Assembly: GCF_000004075.3 (NCBI RefSeq)
Contig: NC_026660.2
Coordinates: forward strand, 4,216,001 to 4,280,000
Direction of reading: 5' to 3'
DNA: 64,000 bases
From: Cucumis sativus
Lineage: Eukaryota; Streptophyta; Magnoliopsida; Cucurbitales; Cucurbitaceae
The position numbers and the translations under genes are program-made. Numbering within the stretch: position 1 is the stretch's first letter; each line of letters begins with the position of its first letter. The notes beneath the pieces are model-generated. The model did no database searches and was not told where the DNA came from. It saw only the letters and a program-made list of their open reading frames with translations. This document shows, one piece after another, positions 39,369-52,438 of this stretch.

Positions 39369-41784
39369 ACAATGTGTGTTTTTATTTTGGTGGGCAAGCA
39401 AATTTTCTGTTGGATGCAATATTTTAGATTAATGGAATTAGTTGTTTTGAGATTGGGTTTACAACTTTTTTGGATTTGGGTGTTGGGGTTTCTTTAAGCC
39501 TCTCTCCCAGGTGTTATATTTCATATCCATCATTCATTTTTGCTCCTTATAATAGAGATTGAAATCCCAAGTTGAGTTTCTTTATTTCTCTCCGTTATCT
39601 GCTTTGCATTGTGTTTTGGTGTTTACTGTTGATTAATCTTGATTTATGTAGCTATTTTATTGTTATTTGATTTTAATAACCATTTGATTGTTATTTACTT
39701 TGAAAATAAATAGACCATTTCTTAAGAAATTATTTTTGAAATTTGGTATTTGGTAGAGAATTCAACCTGTTATTGAAAACAAGGAAATGAAAGAGAACAG
39801 GTTATTAATCTCAATCCTAAAAACATAACTGATACTGTTCTTGTGAATGTGAAATCAGTTATGACGATAGTTATTAAAAAGAGATTATAATTGATTGATA
39901 CTGAGTTATTTTCATGCAGTTTGTTAGGGTAATGGTGTGGGTTAATTATGGTTAAGGTTACATGATGTTACCTCCATTAGTTCCAGATTCTTATATGCAT
40001 TTCTTTTATTTGCTTGACTTTCTCAGTCACTAACATCTTAACGTAACTCAAATACAAACATGAGTTTCAACAATGAGAAAAACAGGATGCAACGCCTCAT
40101 AAATTCTCTATCCATTCTATGCTTTTTAGGGCATTTAACATAATTCAAAAGAATAAATCATTAGTTCATCCAATTGGACTTTACACGTACAAGATAAGGA
40201 AACATGGATAAAGACACAATAAAAGAGTAACACAAAAATTGTCCCAAAACTCCCAATTTCTGCTTAAGGTTTTACTTTAGGTTCAATTCATCACTTTTCA
40301 AGCATTTGCATTTCCACTCAAGTGCTCGGTTTCAAATAAGGCTGGTCGAGGAACCCTAATCTTCAAAGGAAAAGGAACTTGGCTTTTTTGTAATGATAAC
40401 GACTTGTGGCATTTTAAATACGGAAGTTGCAATTGATTGAGTATAAGGCATAGTGTGATCATATTGAATTTTTGCCTTGGAGGGGCCATAAGTCAAATTG
40501 GAACAAAAATCTAGATATTTTCGACAAACGCAATTATAATTAATCATAAAAAAATCATAATTACACCTAAAAAGATGATAGAATCACCTAAAATAAATAT
40601 GCAATAACTCGATGGACTAAATTAAGATTAACCGAGAATCTATTTTCTACGTCAACTAACATAATTTTAAGGCTTAAACTCGTGTGAATAGAAGATCTAA
40701 GAGAATCACGAAACATCCAATTGATATTGCCTTTTTGCTGAATATCATTTCAAGAAGCATCAAAAGACCTCCTAGCTGCAAACAATTTCCTCCAAGATAC
40801 TAATAGATTGTAACCAAAGGTGAGATTGAAAAAATCACAAATATTTTCTTTTAAGAGTTGTGGACAAAAGACTATGAAGGGTTCTCAAGAACTTGCCAGC
40901 CAGCTATGCATGAAGCTTCGTTAACTAAAGGTAAGAAAATCTTCATACTTTCTCTTGCTCTTTTGTTTTTATAATCTGAAAAGGTATCTCCTCATTTAAA
41001 CTTGTTTAGTAATACATAACTATTTTATTTAGCCAATGTTATACTAATAATTGCACCATGGTTTAAATTAATTCACTAAATTAAAATTAAAAAAACAATC
41101 AAAAGCTTAAACTTTAATTTATTTTTCCTTATTATAGTTATTATTTTATTTTTAAAAACCAGTATTTGTTAGATGAAGCCAAGAAATAATTAATCAAATC
41201 TAATTTGCATATAGGTAATGTTCATTCGACTTTGGATCTTACCCAATTTTTATCTGTCCTTAAAAATGTTCATTCTAGCCCCAAACTTCTATAAAGAATT
41301 TATTTTAGTCCCACCATTATTAGAATTTCGTTAACTCTTTAACGTAAATCTAAATGGACTCAAATTCTCAACCAAGGCAAAATAGTAAAAGACCAAAATA
41401 TGAAATGAAAAATAACTTTCTAATTTTTCAATAAAAAATTGTTTGGCGACCTCTTTCAAAAAAATCAGAATGGTAGATTTTTTAACACAACTTATTTAGT
41501 AATCAAGTCATAGAAACCTATACAAGTCACCAAACCATTTTGTTAGTTACTAAGATGCAAATAGTAGAAATTAAAAAAAAAAAAAACACTTTTTAGAAAT
41601 GTTCCACAGTTAAAATGAAAGCTTTTCCAAAATTTAGAAACCAAAATGAATAATTAAAGTTGATGGATCCAAATAGGATTTTAATATAAAAGATGATGGG
41701 AGTTGGGAAAGAGAGCGCCCCCGAAAGCTTCAACTAAAAGAAGAAAATTAGTAGGCTGTGATTTTGATAATAATTTATAAAAAT

Positions 41785-41815
<31 letters not shown>

Positions 41816-42041
41816 AAGAAAGAATTGAAAATTCCAATAACACTTTCTTCCCTATCCTGAATTACACAAAATGGCTGTGAGGAGGAGAAAAAAAAAAAGA
41901 ATAATAATGAAAATTAGGGAGAAATGGGGGAGATGAATAAATATGAGAAATATGATGAGATCGTCAATTTCTAAACTCAGCAAATTAAATTAAATTTTTT
42001 TTTTTTTCTTTTTGGAAGGCAATGATGAACCAAACTCTGCT
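39369..42041. other. Convergent spacer between RPS18 and the nucleotide-sugar transporter
   Basis: Contains the 3' UTRs of both genes. Around 40300-40545 the minus strand has two overlapping open frames (63 aa each) that could be one broken reading frame, but I recognise no family. A GAA/AAG run lies at about 41790-41820. The rest is AT-rich. Confidence 0.4.
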
Positions 42042-45000
42042 TTAGACCTTCCCATCATGTTCAGCAGAATCTGTTAAACCACCATGTTTTTGTTGTCTAG
42101 CGGTTGGTAGCGTGTGGCTCCGACGTTCTTTTCCACCGGGTTTCGACGAGGCATTACCGTACCAAATCATCCCGATGACAGCTATGATCATACCCAAAAC
42201 CACCTGCATGTTAAGCCCTTCCTTTCCAAAGAAGAAGAATCCCATGATCAAAACAAGGATTGTTTTCATGTGCCCAAGAACTTGGAATGAAACAGCTGTG
42301 AATCTGCCTATGCAGATAAATTGGCTGAGATTGGTTCCCACAGCGATGGAGCATGACAGAATTATGAAAATCTGTGAAATCACCCAAATGGGGAATAGAA
42401 TATGCTGAGTAAAACCAAGTTCATCAACAATAAAATATAAAGTATACGTTTGGGAATGATTTTTAAATAAAATCATCAAAATCACTCTTTTCATTTATAT
42501 AAATTACTCAAACAATTTTGATTTTAGGGTGTATTTGGTTTAACGACTCTTGAAAATAGTGTTTAAAATGATGCTTTCAAAATGCACTTTTAACGGCTTT
42601 TATTAAAAGAGTTTTTAAATAAAAGCTACTTTTTTTCTCTAGCCAATCTAAACCGGTCCTTAATCCCTCAAAATACATGTTTTATAATGATTTTGAAAAT
42701 GAGAAAAGATACTCAAAATTTGAGAATATAAGTAATCAATAACTTACAGTAGAGGCCAAATTGTAGTCATATTGATCTACCCTTTTGGTCGTCAACCAGT
42801 AGTCGAGAAAGGGTCCGACCACTAGGAGGGAGCCTGCCTGTGCTGGAGCCGTGTGTCCTAACAGGTTGAAGGAACTCAACGAATACTTCCGTTGGAGGAA
42901 ATGCACATACTGCACATCAAAGTTGTAACAAAGTCATTATTGTTGTACAGGAAATTTGGAACAATGTTGCCATTTTTTGTTTTTGTTTTAAGGAATGGAA
43001 TGAGCCTGAGTTAAGAAAAGGATGATATTTATGCTTTATGCAACAAACGACGAAATCCATTAGCATGTTCTGGAAACAGAAGAATTAGATATAAATGTTA
43101 GAGGAATGTGAATAACTCACATATTGCTGCAGAGAAGTGCTCCACACGGCGATAATGGCCGCAACAAAGCCTCTGGTATTAACACTGACATCAGTAACAG
43201 TACATACTCCCACACCTAAGAGAACAACTGCAATGCTCAACTTCGTATCTCTGGAGTACCGAATCTTGTCCAAGACAACTTCCAACAAGCAAGAGACAGG
43301 AATCATACTTAGCTTCGCAATCTGACAACAGAAAAGAACAATACGAAATTTGAGAATAGTTAATGATAATCAAATTAAGAAAAGAGAAGAGAAGAGTTGA
43401 ATTTACCTGATAAAATCCCACTGAATTCCACATCAGGCTGACATTCATTCCAACAATGGAAAAGTTGGCAAATAGTACAAATTTTAGAAGCTCTGGTAGA
43501 GGGAGATGGGATGCTTGAATATAACCAAGCCACCTTAGAATGACAGTCATCAAGGTGGTCGTCGCAAAATGCAAACCTGTTAAAGTTGTGGCTGCAAGGT
43601 ATTGATGTATACATAATTAGAAACAAATGACCAACGAGCAGCCTATTCTGAATACATAAATCAAATGTAATGATCACTATTACGACCTACAATTTTCCTC
43701 CACCAGTTATCAAACTACACAATCGCACTTCAAACTTAGTGGTTCAGACCCATAGCTACTTTTTCTTGTTTCAATACCAAACTAGAGCAGTCGGATAGAG
43801 ACTTTTCACCAAATTTTTATAATAATAAATTTGGTTAAATTTCAGTCCATTACTTTCAAGTTTTAGTTTTATACTTTCAGTAAAGTTACTTTAGCCTTCG
43901 TACTTTCAATCAACTTTAATTTTAGACCCTCAAGGTTAATTTTGATCAAAATTGGTTAAATAATGACATTATTTTCATACCAGAGAAGACACTACATGAA
44001 TATGTTTTCACAATTTATGAACGGAGTGCTAGTAGAGACTAAATTTTGTTCGAAACAAATCAACGAAAACAAATTGTTGGAACTAATTTTAAGATTTATT
44101 GAAAATTAAGTGACTAAACTTTTAACATTAAACTAAAGGAACCAAAAGTCCTAATACCAAAAGAGATTATAATTGTTTTAAATAGAAAAAATTGTAAGAA
44201 ATATTTTCAAGTCTATAAATGATCCGACAGTGTGCCAATGATAGATGATAGTAGTCTATCAATTTCTATTGCTGTCTCTTATTGGCGTACAATAAAATTT
44301 TGCTATATTTGTAAACCGTCAATAACAAAATGGCAATTTACCAATAAATTTTAAGCTTTACCTACTCCAACAATTTGCCATTGAACTTTAATACAAAAAG
44401 TGCTCAAAGCAGTAAAGCAGTTATATACATACAACATTCCCAGAATTACAAAGCAACACTGTTTTTTCTTTATTAGTTTCCCCTCCTTTTTCAAACAGGA
44501 AGCAGTTCACAACATCAACAAGATTAATAATGAGATCACTTAGGGAGTTATATGTTTCCTAACAATATCACTAAGATGTTTTATACTCGGTAAAACTCTC
44601 AGTCGTTCAATGCATCAATTAACCTCTCTTCATGATTAGTGTGCAAGCGCATTCTGCCTGATGTTTGATCCATACCACACGACATAGTTCTCTACCAATT
44701 TTCAATCACATACTTTTGGTTGAAAAAGTAAATGAGCTAAAGCTAACCTAGAAAAGATATAATATAGTGAGATGTCTTTATTTAGGTAAAATGTAAAGTT
44801 TCAGAAAACTCCAAAAACATATATCCAGTTATTTTATGCAATAAAAATCAGCTATATCTTTTAATTTTGAGCCTCCCTCCCTCATATTTTGCAACCAACC
44901 TATTTTACAGTCGAGCCACCTGGAGATCATTCTATTCATAACCTTGGTTGTTGTTCAGGAGGACATATCTAAATAATCTAATAATTTTGTAATAGGGACA

Positions 45001-45655
45001 TTTATACACATACATATTAGTTTCTCATTTCTACCCCCTCCCACCCCCTAATCATTATTATTTATAATTATTTTATTATTTATTATGATTATAGCCATGT
45101 ATATTCAGTACAAATTACAGTTACGTTTTCTATTCCATAATTAGGAAGAACTGAAGATATGAATTAGAAGTGTGCCTTAAGAAGGACAAGAAAGTGTACA
45201 AATTTAGACAAAGGATGAAACTTGAGAGTGTTATTATTTCTTAAGGAATCATATGGACAGCAGCAGAAAACAAACAGAAGTTACTAAAGATGGTAGGAAC
45301 CTTCTTAAAACAGGAGATGATAAGACCAGTAATGGAAACAGAGAATACCAGATCATAGGCCAAACTTGAGAATAAGAGAATGTCACTATAATCTTAAGCA
45401 ACCATATATAATTCCAGTACGTAACCCCTACTCTCTACATCTAAAAGAAATAGATATGATAAACTCAAGGAACGTATAAACAGAAAAAAATATATATATA
45501 CGGAAGAGATGAAGAAAACAATTACCAAAACTGAAGCCATAGGTAGCCATGAGAGCCTTATTCACGATTATAATTCCAACAGAAGTTACAACGTTAAACA
45601 TCCATGCGGCTGCATCTACAGCCGCTTTCTTGTCAGCTTTGCTAGATGGAGCCAT
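42042..45655 (-). CDS. Golgi nucleotide-sugar transporter, URGT/NST-KT clade (UDP-rhamnose/UDP-galactose type)
   Basis: Member of the drug/metabolite superfamily (TPT/NST), about ten membrane helices. The closest family is Arabidopsis URGT, in particular the URGT4-6 group (NST-KT1), which exchange UDP-Rha/UDP-Gal for UMP across the Golgi membrane for pectin and other wall glycans. Exons 5' to 3': 45655-45526, 43591-43407, 43321-43121, 42909-42748, 42371-42042; 1008 nt, 335 aa, phases consistent. Landmarks: [36 protein letters not shown], the KT-group hallmark [22 protein letters not shown], and [18 protein letters not shown] near the C-terminus. The hydrophilic tail ([10 protein letters not shown] to GKV) is cytosolic. 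Exact substrate cannot be read from sequence. The first intron is 1.9 kb. Confidence 0.93.
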
Positions 45656-46159
45656 TTTCGAACCAAAAAGGAAAAAAAAATCCTAATACGACTTCGGTAA
45701 AAACCTTTATCCCTCAGCTTCCATGAAAATTGGATCACATCTACACAAATTCCATAGTTTACACCAGAAGTAACGATATACACTGTAAATCCAAACAGCA
45801 TCAAGTGAGAGAAACTAAAAAAAAAACATAAAACTCACACCGATTACACAAAAACATTAGTAACAAATTGAAACCGAATAGAACAAGTGAAGAATAGTAC
45901 AACAGATCCAATAGGAAAAAACGAAAATTAAAAATTGAAAGAAAAAAAAGCGCGATCAAGGTAAAAGGAAAGATGGTATTAAACTGGAAATAGATCTAGA
46001 TAGAGAAAGAAGATCCAAAATAATAAAAGAATTGAGGAAAAAGAAAGAAAGAAAGACAGATCCATGGGGGATTGAAGAAAGCGGAAAGGAATCAGAGTTG
46101 AGGAGAGCAAAAACAAATGGAAAAAAAGGAAATAGAATGGAATTAGGAAGAAGGCATAC

Positions 46160-46260
46160 CGTCAAATGGATGGAAGCATGAAGAAAGAGAGTGAGAGAGA
46201 GAGAAGAGGGAGGTTGAATTGAAATGGAGGAGCTGAGAGTTGGGATTTCGAATGGGTATG
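46160..46260 (-). promoter_or_regulatory. Probable 5' leader exon of the nucleotide-sugar transporter
   Basis: On the minus strand a CT-rich stretch (GA-rich on plus, 46188-46215) leads into CATTTGACG followed by GTATGCC, a good splice donor at 46159. I infer a leader exon with its acceptor upstream of the ATG at 45655. The acceptor was not resolved. Confidence 0.4.
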
Positions 46261-49200
46261 GATTAATATTGAATGAGAGAGTTGGCGTTTTTGTGTAATT
46301 GCTGAGATTCAGAGTTTATTTATTTATTTATTTATTTTAATTTTTTAAGGAAATGAAAAATGGAAACGGGAGGGAGGGAGGCGGGCAGAAGAAGAAGAAG
46401 AAGAAGAAGGTCAGTTGGGCAATGAAGGGCTCGTGGGAAGATTTTGATGCCCACGATTTCTTAGTTGGGCTAATAGTGGGGGCCCACTTCCATCGCTCTA
46501 AACTTTATAGTGTGTTAACAACTCTTTTACTTCCTCTTTCCCTCTACTTCTCATCTTTCTTTTATTTTCCCAACCTTCTTTTTTACCTTCTGTAAAACAC
46601 CTCCAAACCAATAATAATCTAAATTATTTATAAAATACAACAAATTTGTATACATCTCTATCCATATATCATAATATTTGGTAGATATTGGTCCATCAAA
46701 TTTTAATTTTATCATAATTTATAAATATTTTCTTTTTAGTATACTCTAATTACATACAAAATTAAAAGTTCACAAATATGACACACATTTGTCACTAATT
46801 TGACACAGTCAACTTATAGGTTAATATTTATATAGATATAAAATACATTTGTATAACATCTAAATTAGTAGTATTAATAACAAAATAGCAATAAATTATC
46901 TTACCAAAAATTTAAATCTATACTATTTATTATATAATGGGTTAGAAGGAATCTTTTCTTTCCTTTTTAATCCTACATTATTAGTAAATATCTATTTTGT
47001 TTATTTTGTACTTTGTTGGTGGACCCAACTTCTACAATCTACAATCTACGTGTCTTTTAAATTATTAGGTTCTTCGTTGATTGAATGTGACTGTTCAAAT
47101 GTAAGTATCATAGGTGAAATTTGACGTCGATGATACATGTCTGTTTAGTTAAAATTGGTACACGTCAAATCAATGCATCCATTTTTGTATAGATATGATT
47201 CATATACAAACTTGTACATGTTAAAATTGTAAAAATAATATAAATTTTGAAAAATCTACCAAAATGTATACATAAAAAACATAAACTACATATAGAATGA
47301 TCTGGATTTTCACATGTTTTTTTCGTGAAAGTTTTTCCCTTATGATATTTGGCTTCGTTTTGCCTAAACGTTTGTAAGAATCACAAAACACACGTGCTTC
47401 GTTATGGAGCATCAAATTTATAGAGAGTATTATGTAATAACTTATTAACCACAACAAAAAGGTCTAAATCATCGATTCATTTATAAAAAATTTGTAAATT
47501 TAATTGATACAATTTTATAGTGCATTTTTTTTTTCTCTTTCAGTAAAGTTAAATTGATACAATTAATTGTTACAAATGTTGTTTAAAGATGAAGTGATAG
47601 GAGGTTCAATTATTGAGGATCCAACAAAAGTTTGGTGCAGTGAAAGATGATGAGCAACTAAAAACCAAACTATTAATTTGATTGATGCTTTTAATGAGTT
47701 GAAGGAAACGTTATTGTGAAAAATGAATAAAAATAAAAGTTAATGAGTAGACATCAATGTATATGATAGGCAAACAAGGTAAAATTTCACTAAATTAAAA
47801 GTCACATTGTTAAAGTTAGTACAGTTTATTAAAGTGAATTAATCACAAAATCTAATTTTATATAGACCAAAGGAAAATTCAATTTTTTTGAATATGTTTA
47901 AATTTTGGAAGGGAAAAAATATATAGTTGTAATATTTTGGGAAACTTCTTTATCGTTTTGTATAATAATAACAATATTGTATTTGATTTGTATTTTAACA
48001 TATTTTCAAGTAATGAAGAAAAAAACAACAATTTCTACCTTTTAGCTAAATTTTAAATGTTGGGGAAATTTTAGATTAAATTGTTTTTAGACAGTTTTAT
48101 ATACTTTGAAAAGAAAAACATCTGGCCGATTAATTCATATGAAAAAATAAGATCAATAAGTAAATATTTTAAAAGAAGCAATTCATAAATTAAAAATAAA
48201 TAATAAGTTTAAACTTTATGACCATTTTTTAAAATAGCAAAATAAATTAAAATATTTATAAGCTTAAATTTTGGATTATATTAAACATACAAATAGCGAG
48301 CATATAACGATTATCCATAATAGAATTTACTATCAATTTGTAAATATTTGGTAAAGTCTACTATTTTTAAGAATTCCCCTATAATATAACCATATTAAAG
48401 AAATTTGAGATTATACAAATCCTATTAAAAAAGCAAAAAAAAAAAAAACAATACACATGTTAGAGTACATGAACTAAGAATGAAGGTCAAATGCATCTAA
48501 AAATATTAAAATTAATTAAAATTAAGAAATAGATGGAACACAATGTAAACAAAAAAATATAGCAATATTTAGATCAAACTCTTAGAGTTAAATGTTGATA
48601 TGAACCTATCACCATAACTAATAGAAGTCCGTGATGTGGTTGAATATATTTTGCTATATTTTTAATTTTTTAAAAATATTACACACTTAATTGTTCTTTT
48701 TTAAAAGTGTTATCCGTGTAATTACTTGTAACTCATGTTTAAGTAAGAGATTCAAAAATTAAATTACATTTTAAACTACACATTAAACAATATATTTACA
48801 AATTTGAAGTGCTAGAATATTAGTGGGTCTGTCTTCACAACAACTTAGAATGAAGAAAAGTTTGTCAAAAATATTATGATAGGAAAAAGATTTTATTTGA
48901 TTTTTTAAAATTATTTTATAAAAAAGATTGTGAAGAATATTTTATAAAAAAAATATTTTTTTCTTCTTTTTAAAGATTATTTCTTTAACAAAAATGCTTA
49001 TGCAAGCGTCTTAAAATATTCTTCACAATCTTTTGTTAGAAAGAATTAATTGTAACTACCTAAGTTGAATATAAACGTTCATGAACAAATTTAAAAACTT
49101 GATTTATGTCAAATAATTTGTATGATTATTATTTTGTGACATCATATAAGTTAAAATATATTATATAATACATATTTTAATTTAACAAAACTTATTATAT

Positions 49201-49274
49201 AAAACACTATATTTCTTAATGTTTATCTTTCTTTCTAATATATTTATGCATTTTTAAACTTCAAATTTTAAAAA

Positions 49275-49330
<56 letters not shown>

Positions 49331-49432
49331 GAATTTACACAATTTGATTGACAAAATTGGAAAAGCAATTTTGGAATAAAGAATGTAGTTGACAACATAC
49401 AATATAAATTGCCTCCCTAACATTTAAACCTA

Positions 49433-49464
<32 letters not shown>

Positions 49465-50990
49465 AGATCGTTTTGAAATTGATTGTGGTTGGGATTCTGT
49501 TGTCCCGAATCCCATAAAGTTCGTTGCCAACTCTCCACGTGTCCTACAAATATAGGGCTTCATGTGATAATAATATTCCACAATTAATAACTTTAAGAAA
49601 CTATGTACTATGTATTCATATAATTATTTATGTGCACCATCTTAAAATCTACCACTTTAGACTTTCCATGTATAAATCTAAAGACAATTTAATTAATATT
49701 TTAAACAAATTAAAGGACCATTCTTTTTAATACGCTAAATTTATTTTTTACACTGAAAATGAAGTTCTCCTGTATATCCATATACAACCATAACAATTTT
49801 TCATACAAAAATATGCAAACTAAAGCTAAATATCTTATTATATGTTAAATAAAATTAATATTTAAATACTTTTTTAAAATAATATATAATTATTTTTACA
49901 TAAGGAATTGTAAAGAAAATGATAATGAACTAATTAATATATAATTAATAATATTATATATTGTGACAAACATAATTGTATTAAAGCGTGGGAAAATAAT
50001 TGGACTTTACCACCTAAAGCTTGATAATAATATAATTACTATGCGAATTGAGTTATACTCATCTTAAATCGAAAAGATCATTCAAGATTGTCAAGATGTA
50101 TTTATTTTTCACAGTAAACATTCAAATTTATTGTTTTTTTTAAATTCTACCTTCTATTAAATTCCAGCTAATCCACTCACTAATTTTAACAAAAGTGATA
50201 GATAAATATATGGAAAATAAATTTTGCTATATTTAATAAATATTTTCAATATTGTGTTATTATTAAAAAGGTTTCTTATTATTATTATTTTAATTTTTTT
50301 ATGTATAATTTATAATTTATTATAACGTAATTATCTTGATATATATATGATTCTGATTGCAACAAATTATGTCTAATCCAAAATTTTGACAAAAGCTTAA
50401 ATTTAAAACAAATGTGAAGATGATAAAATTGAGATGGCCAAGGAAGGATACAATTTTTTTTAGAGAAGTTAAAATCCAAAAGCTCCAAATAGTTTTAGCA
50501 GGAACTAGTGGTTAAGATTATTCTCATATCTACAATTAAAATAAAAAACAAAATAAACTTTTTAAAAATCTCTTTTAAATATATTTGAACACATCCTAGT
50601 TTTTAGTTAATATATAAAAGACAATAAATTAAATACAAATACAAATTTGAATAAAGTTTAATTATAGTTCACTTAGTAATTTAAAAATGTGCATACATAT
50701 TTTCAAGTAATTTGATAAGTAATATTGAATAGGTTAGTCGTATGGGTCTACTCAAATTTGACCTCAAGCTTTCATCTAAAGAGTCAAGCCCAATATGGTG
50801 TAAGCCCATGAGCGAACTTTCACTTTTTAAGGTCAGGTTGACTTAGGGTGAGGGTGACCATATACATTTTAGACTATGTATGTCTTTAATTAAAAGAAGA
50901 TGATAATCTCTAGCTTTTAAATTCAAACCAAAAAGATTGTTGGAACTTGGGATGATAATTGATAAATACATAAAGCTATTTTTAAATTAA

Positions 50991-51024
<34 letters not shown>

Positions 51025-52314
51025 AATAGGAGAGATAAAGTCTATTGGGCCTTGTTTGGGCCCACAAAGACAAGATTCAAAATTGTCCAATTTATGCAAA
51101 GCCATAAGTGGCCTAGAGGAACTCCCTTAGGGACAAAATAATGGTTCTTCATGCATTCATTGAATTAATCCCTTTTTCTTTCTTTTTATCAAACTGTTAA
51201 CCCTTGTCATGACTCATTTCCATTTCACAAATGTCAAATCTTACACAAACCTTTCTTTTGATTTTACATGAAACTTTGGAGTTTACTAATTATTTATACC
51301 CACATAACTACATTTCTTAACTTATTAGTATGTGATGAGTTGTTTGCTTTCAATTTCTATTACGGATTTGCTATAGATAACATAAAAATAATTATGTTTC
51401 ATTGCTGCTTTTCGGATAAAATGGTTGTTTAATAATGTCTATGTTTTCATTCTTTGTCTTATCTTTTATTCTTTCACTTCTTTTTTTTTCTTGAACTTTC
51501 AAAGATCGAATAACAAGAGCAATGCTTTAGTATTTGTTTCATGTTATTCCTTCTTACATTAACTTCTTTTTTTTCCTAATTTTAACATTTATTATAGGTA
51601 ATATAAAGTTTGCACATGATAAATCTTCTTTCACGTAAAAGCAAGTAAACCATAAAAAAAAGAAATTAGCTTGGGAAAAATGTCATTTTTAGCGAGGAAC
51701 ACAAAGGGTTATTTGAACCGATGTTTTCAACTATTATAACATTTTAGTTATCATTGGAATGAAATTAATTGTTTTGATAACTTATATGTTAACGTAGGCT
51801 GAACCAACAAAAAAACAAGAAGAAGTGAGAGGTTGTGAAATTATACATTAAATGTAAGAATGTTAATAGAGGGGTAGCGTAGGGCATGAAGGGAAAAAGG
51901 TGAATCGGAAGCATTAAATGTTAATTGATTAGAAGAAAGAGTAAAGGAGAGGGGCAGACATGTAATTAATGAAATCCCAATTTTACAAATGATTTTTTTT
52001 GGGTTCAAAATCTTATTGGGTGTTCCCCTAAATAGAAGCATGCCAATGAGATTTTATGACTCAAAAGTTATTCTCCAACTCAAAATTTATTTTTCAACAC
52101 TTTCCAATCAAACCTATCAAATTTAATAAAAGCACTTATTTGTTCCTTCTCTCTTTGTAAAATGATTTCTATTACCAAAAATAGGTATTCACAACTACTA
52201 AACATACTAACAAGCACATCTAAGTGATTTATTTATTAGCTTTCTTCTTATTATAGTTTATATACCTTATCTAAAATTTATAATTTTATTTATTTAGTTT
52301 AGGTAAACAAGTGT
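46261..52314. other. Gene-poor AT-rich spacer, first part
   Basis: Simple repeats: TTTA units near 46316-46336, AAG units at about 46386-46408, a TA run at 49278-49328, AAT units at about 49434-49462 and TC units near 50993-51011. No exon, RNA gene or intact transposon is seen. Confidence 0.5.
49278..49328. repeat. (TA)n microsatellite
   Basis: About 25 uninterrupted TA units. An (AAT)n tract follows about 105 bp downstream. Confidence 0.95.
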
Positions 52315-52438
52315 CCAAATAATTAAGAGAAAGGGCGAATAAGAAGTGTGGAAGAAGGGAGATATGGAAAATAGGGCCAAATAATTAAGAGAAAGGGCGA
52401 ATAAGAAGTGTGGAAGAAGGGAGATATGGAAAATAGGG
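52315..52438. repeat. Perfect 62-bp tandem duplication
   Basis: Two identical copies, 52315-52376 and 52377-52438, each beginning CCAAATAATTAAGAG and ending ATAGGG. The sequence is unrelated to the other 62-bp duplication at 1011-1134, although the period is the same. Confidence 0.95.
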
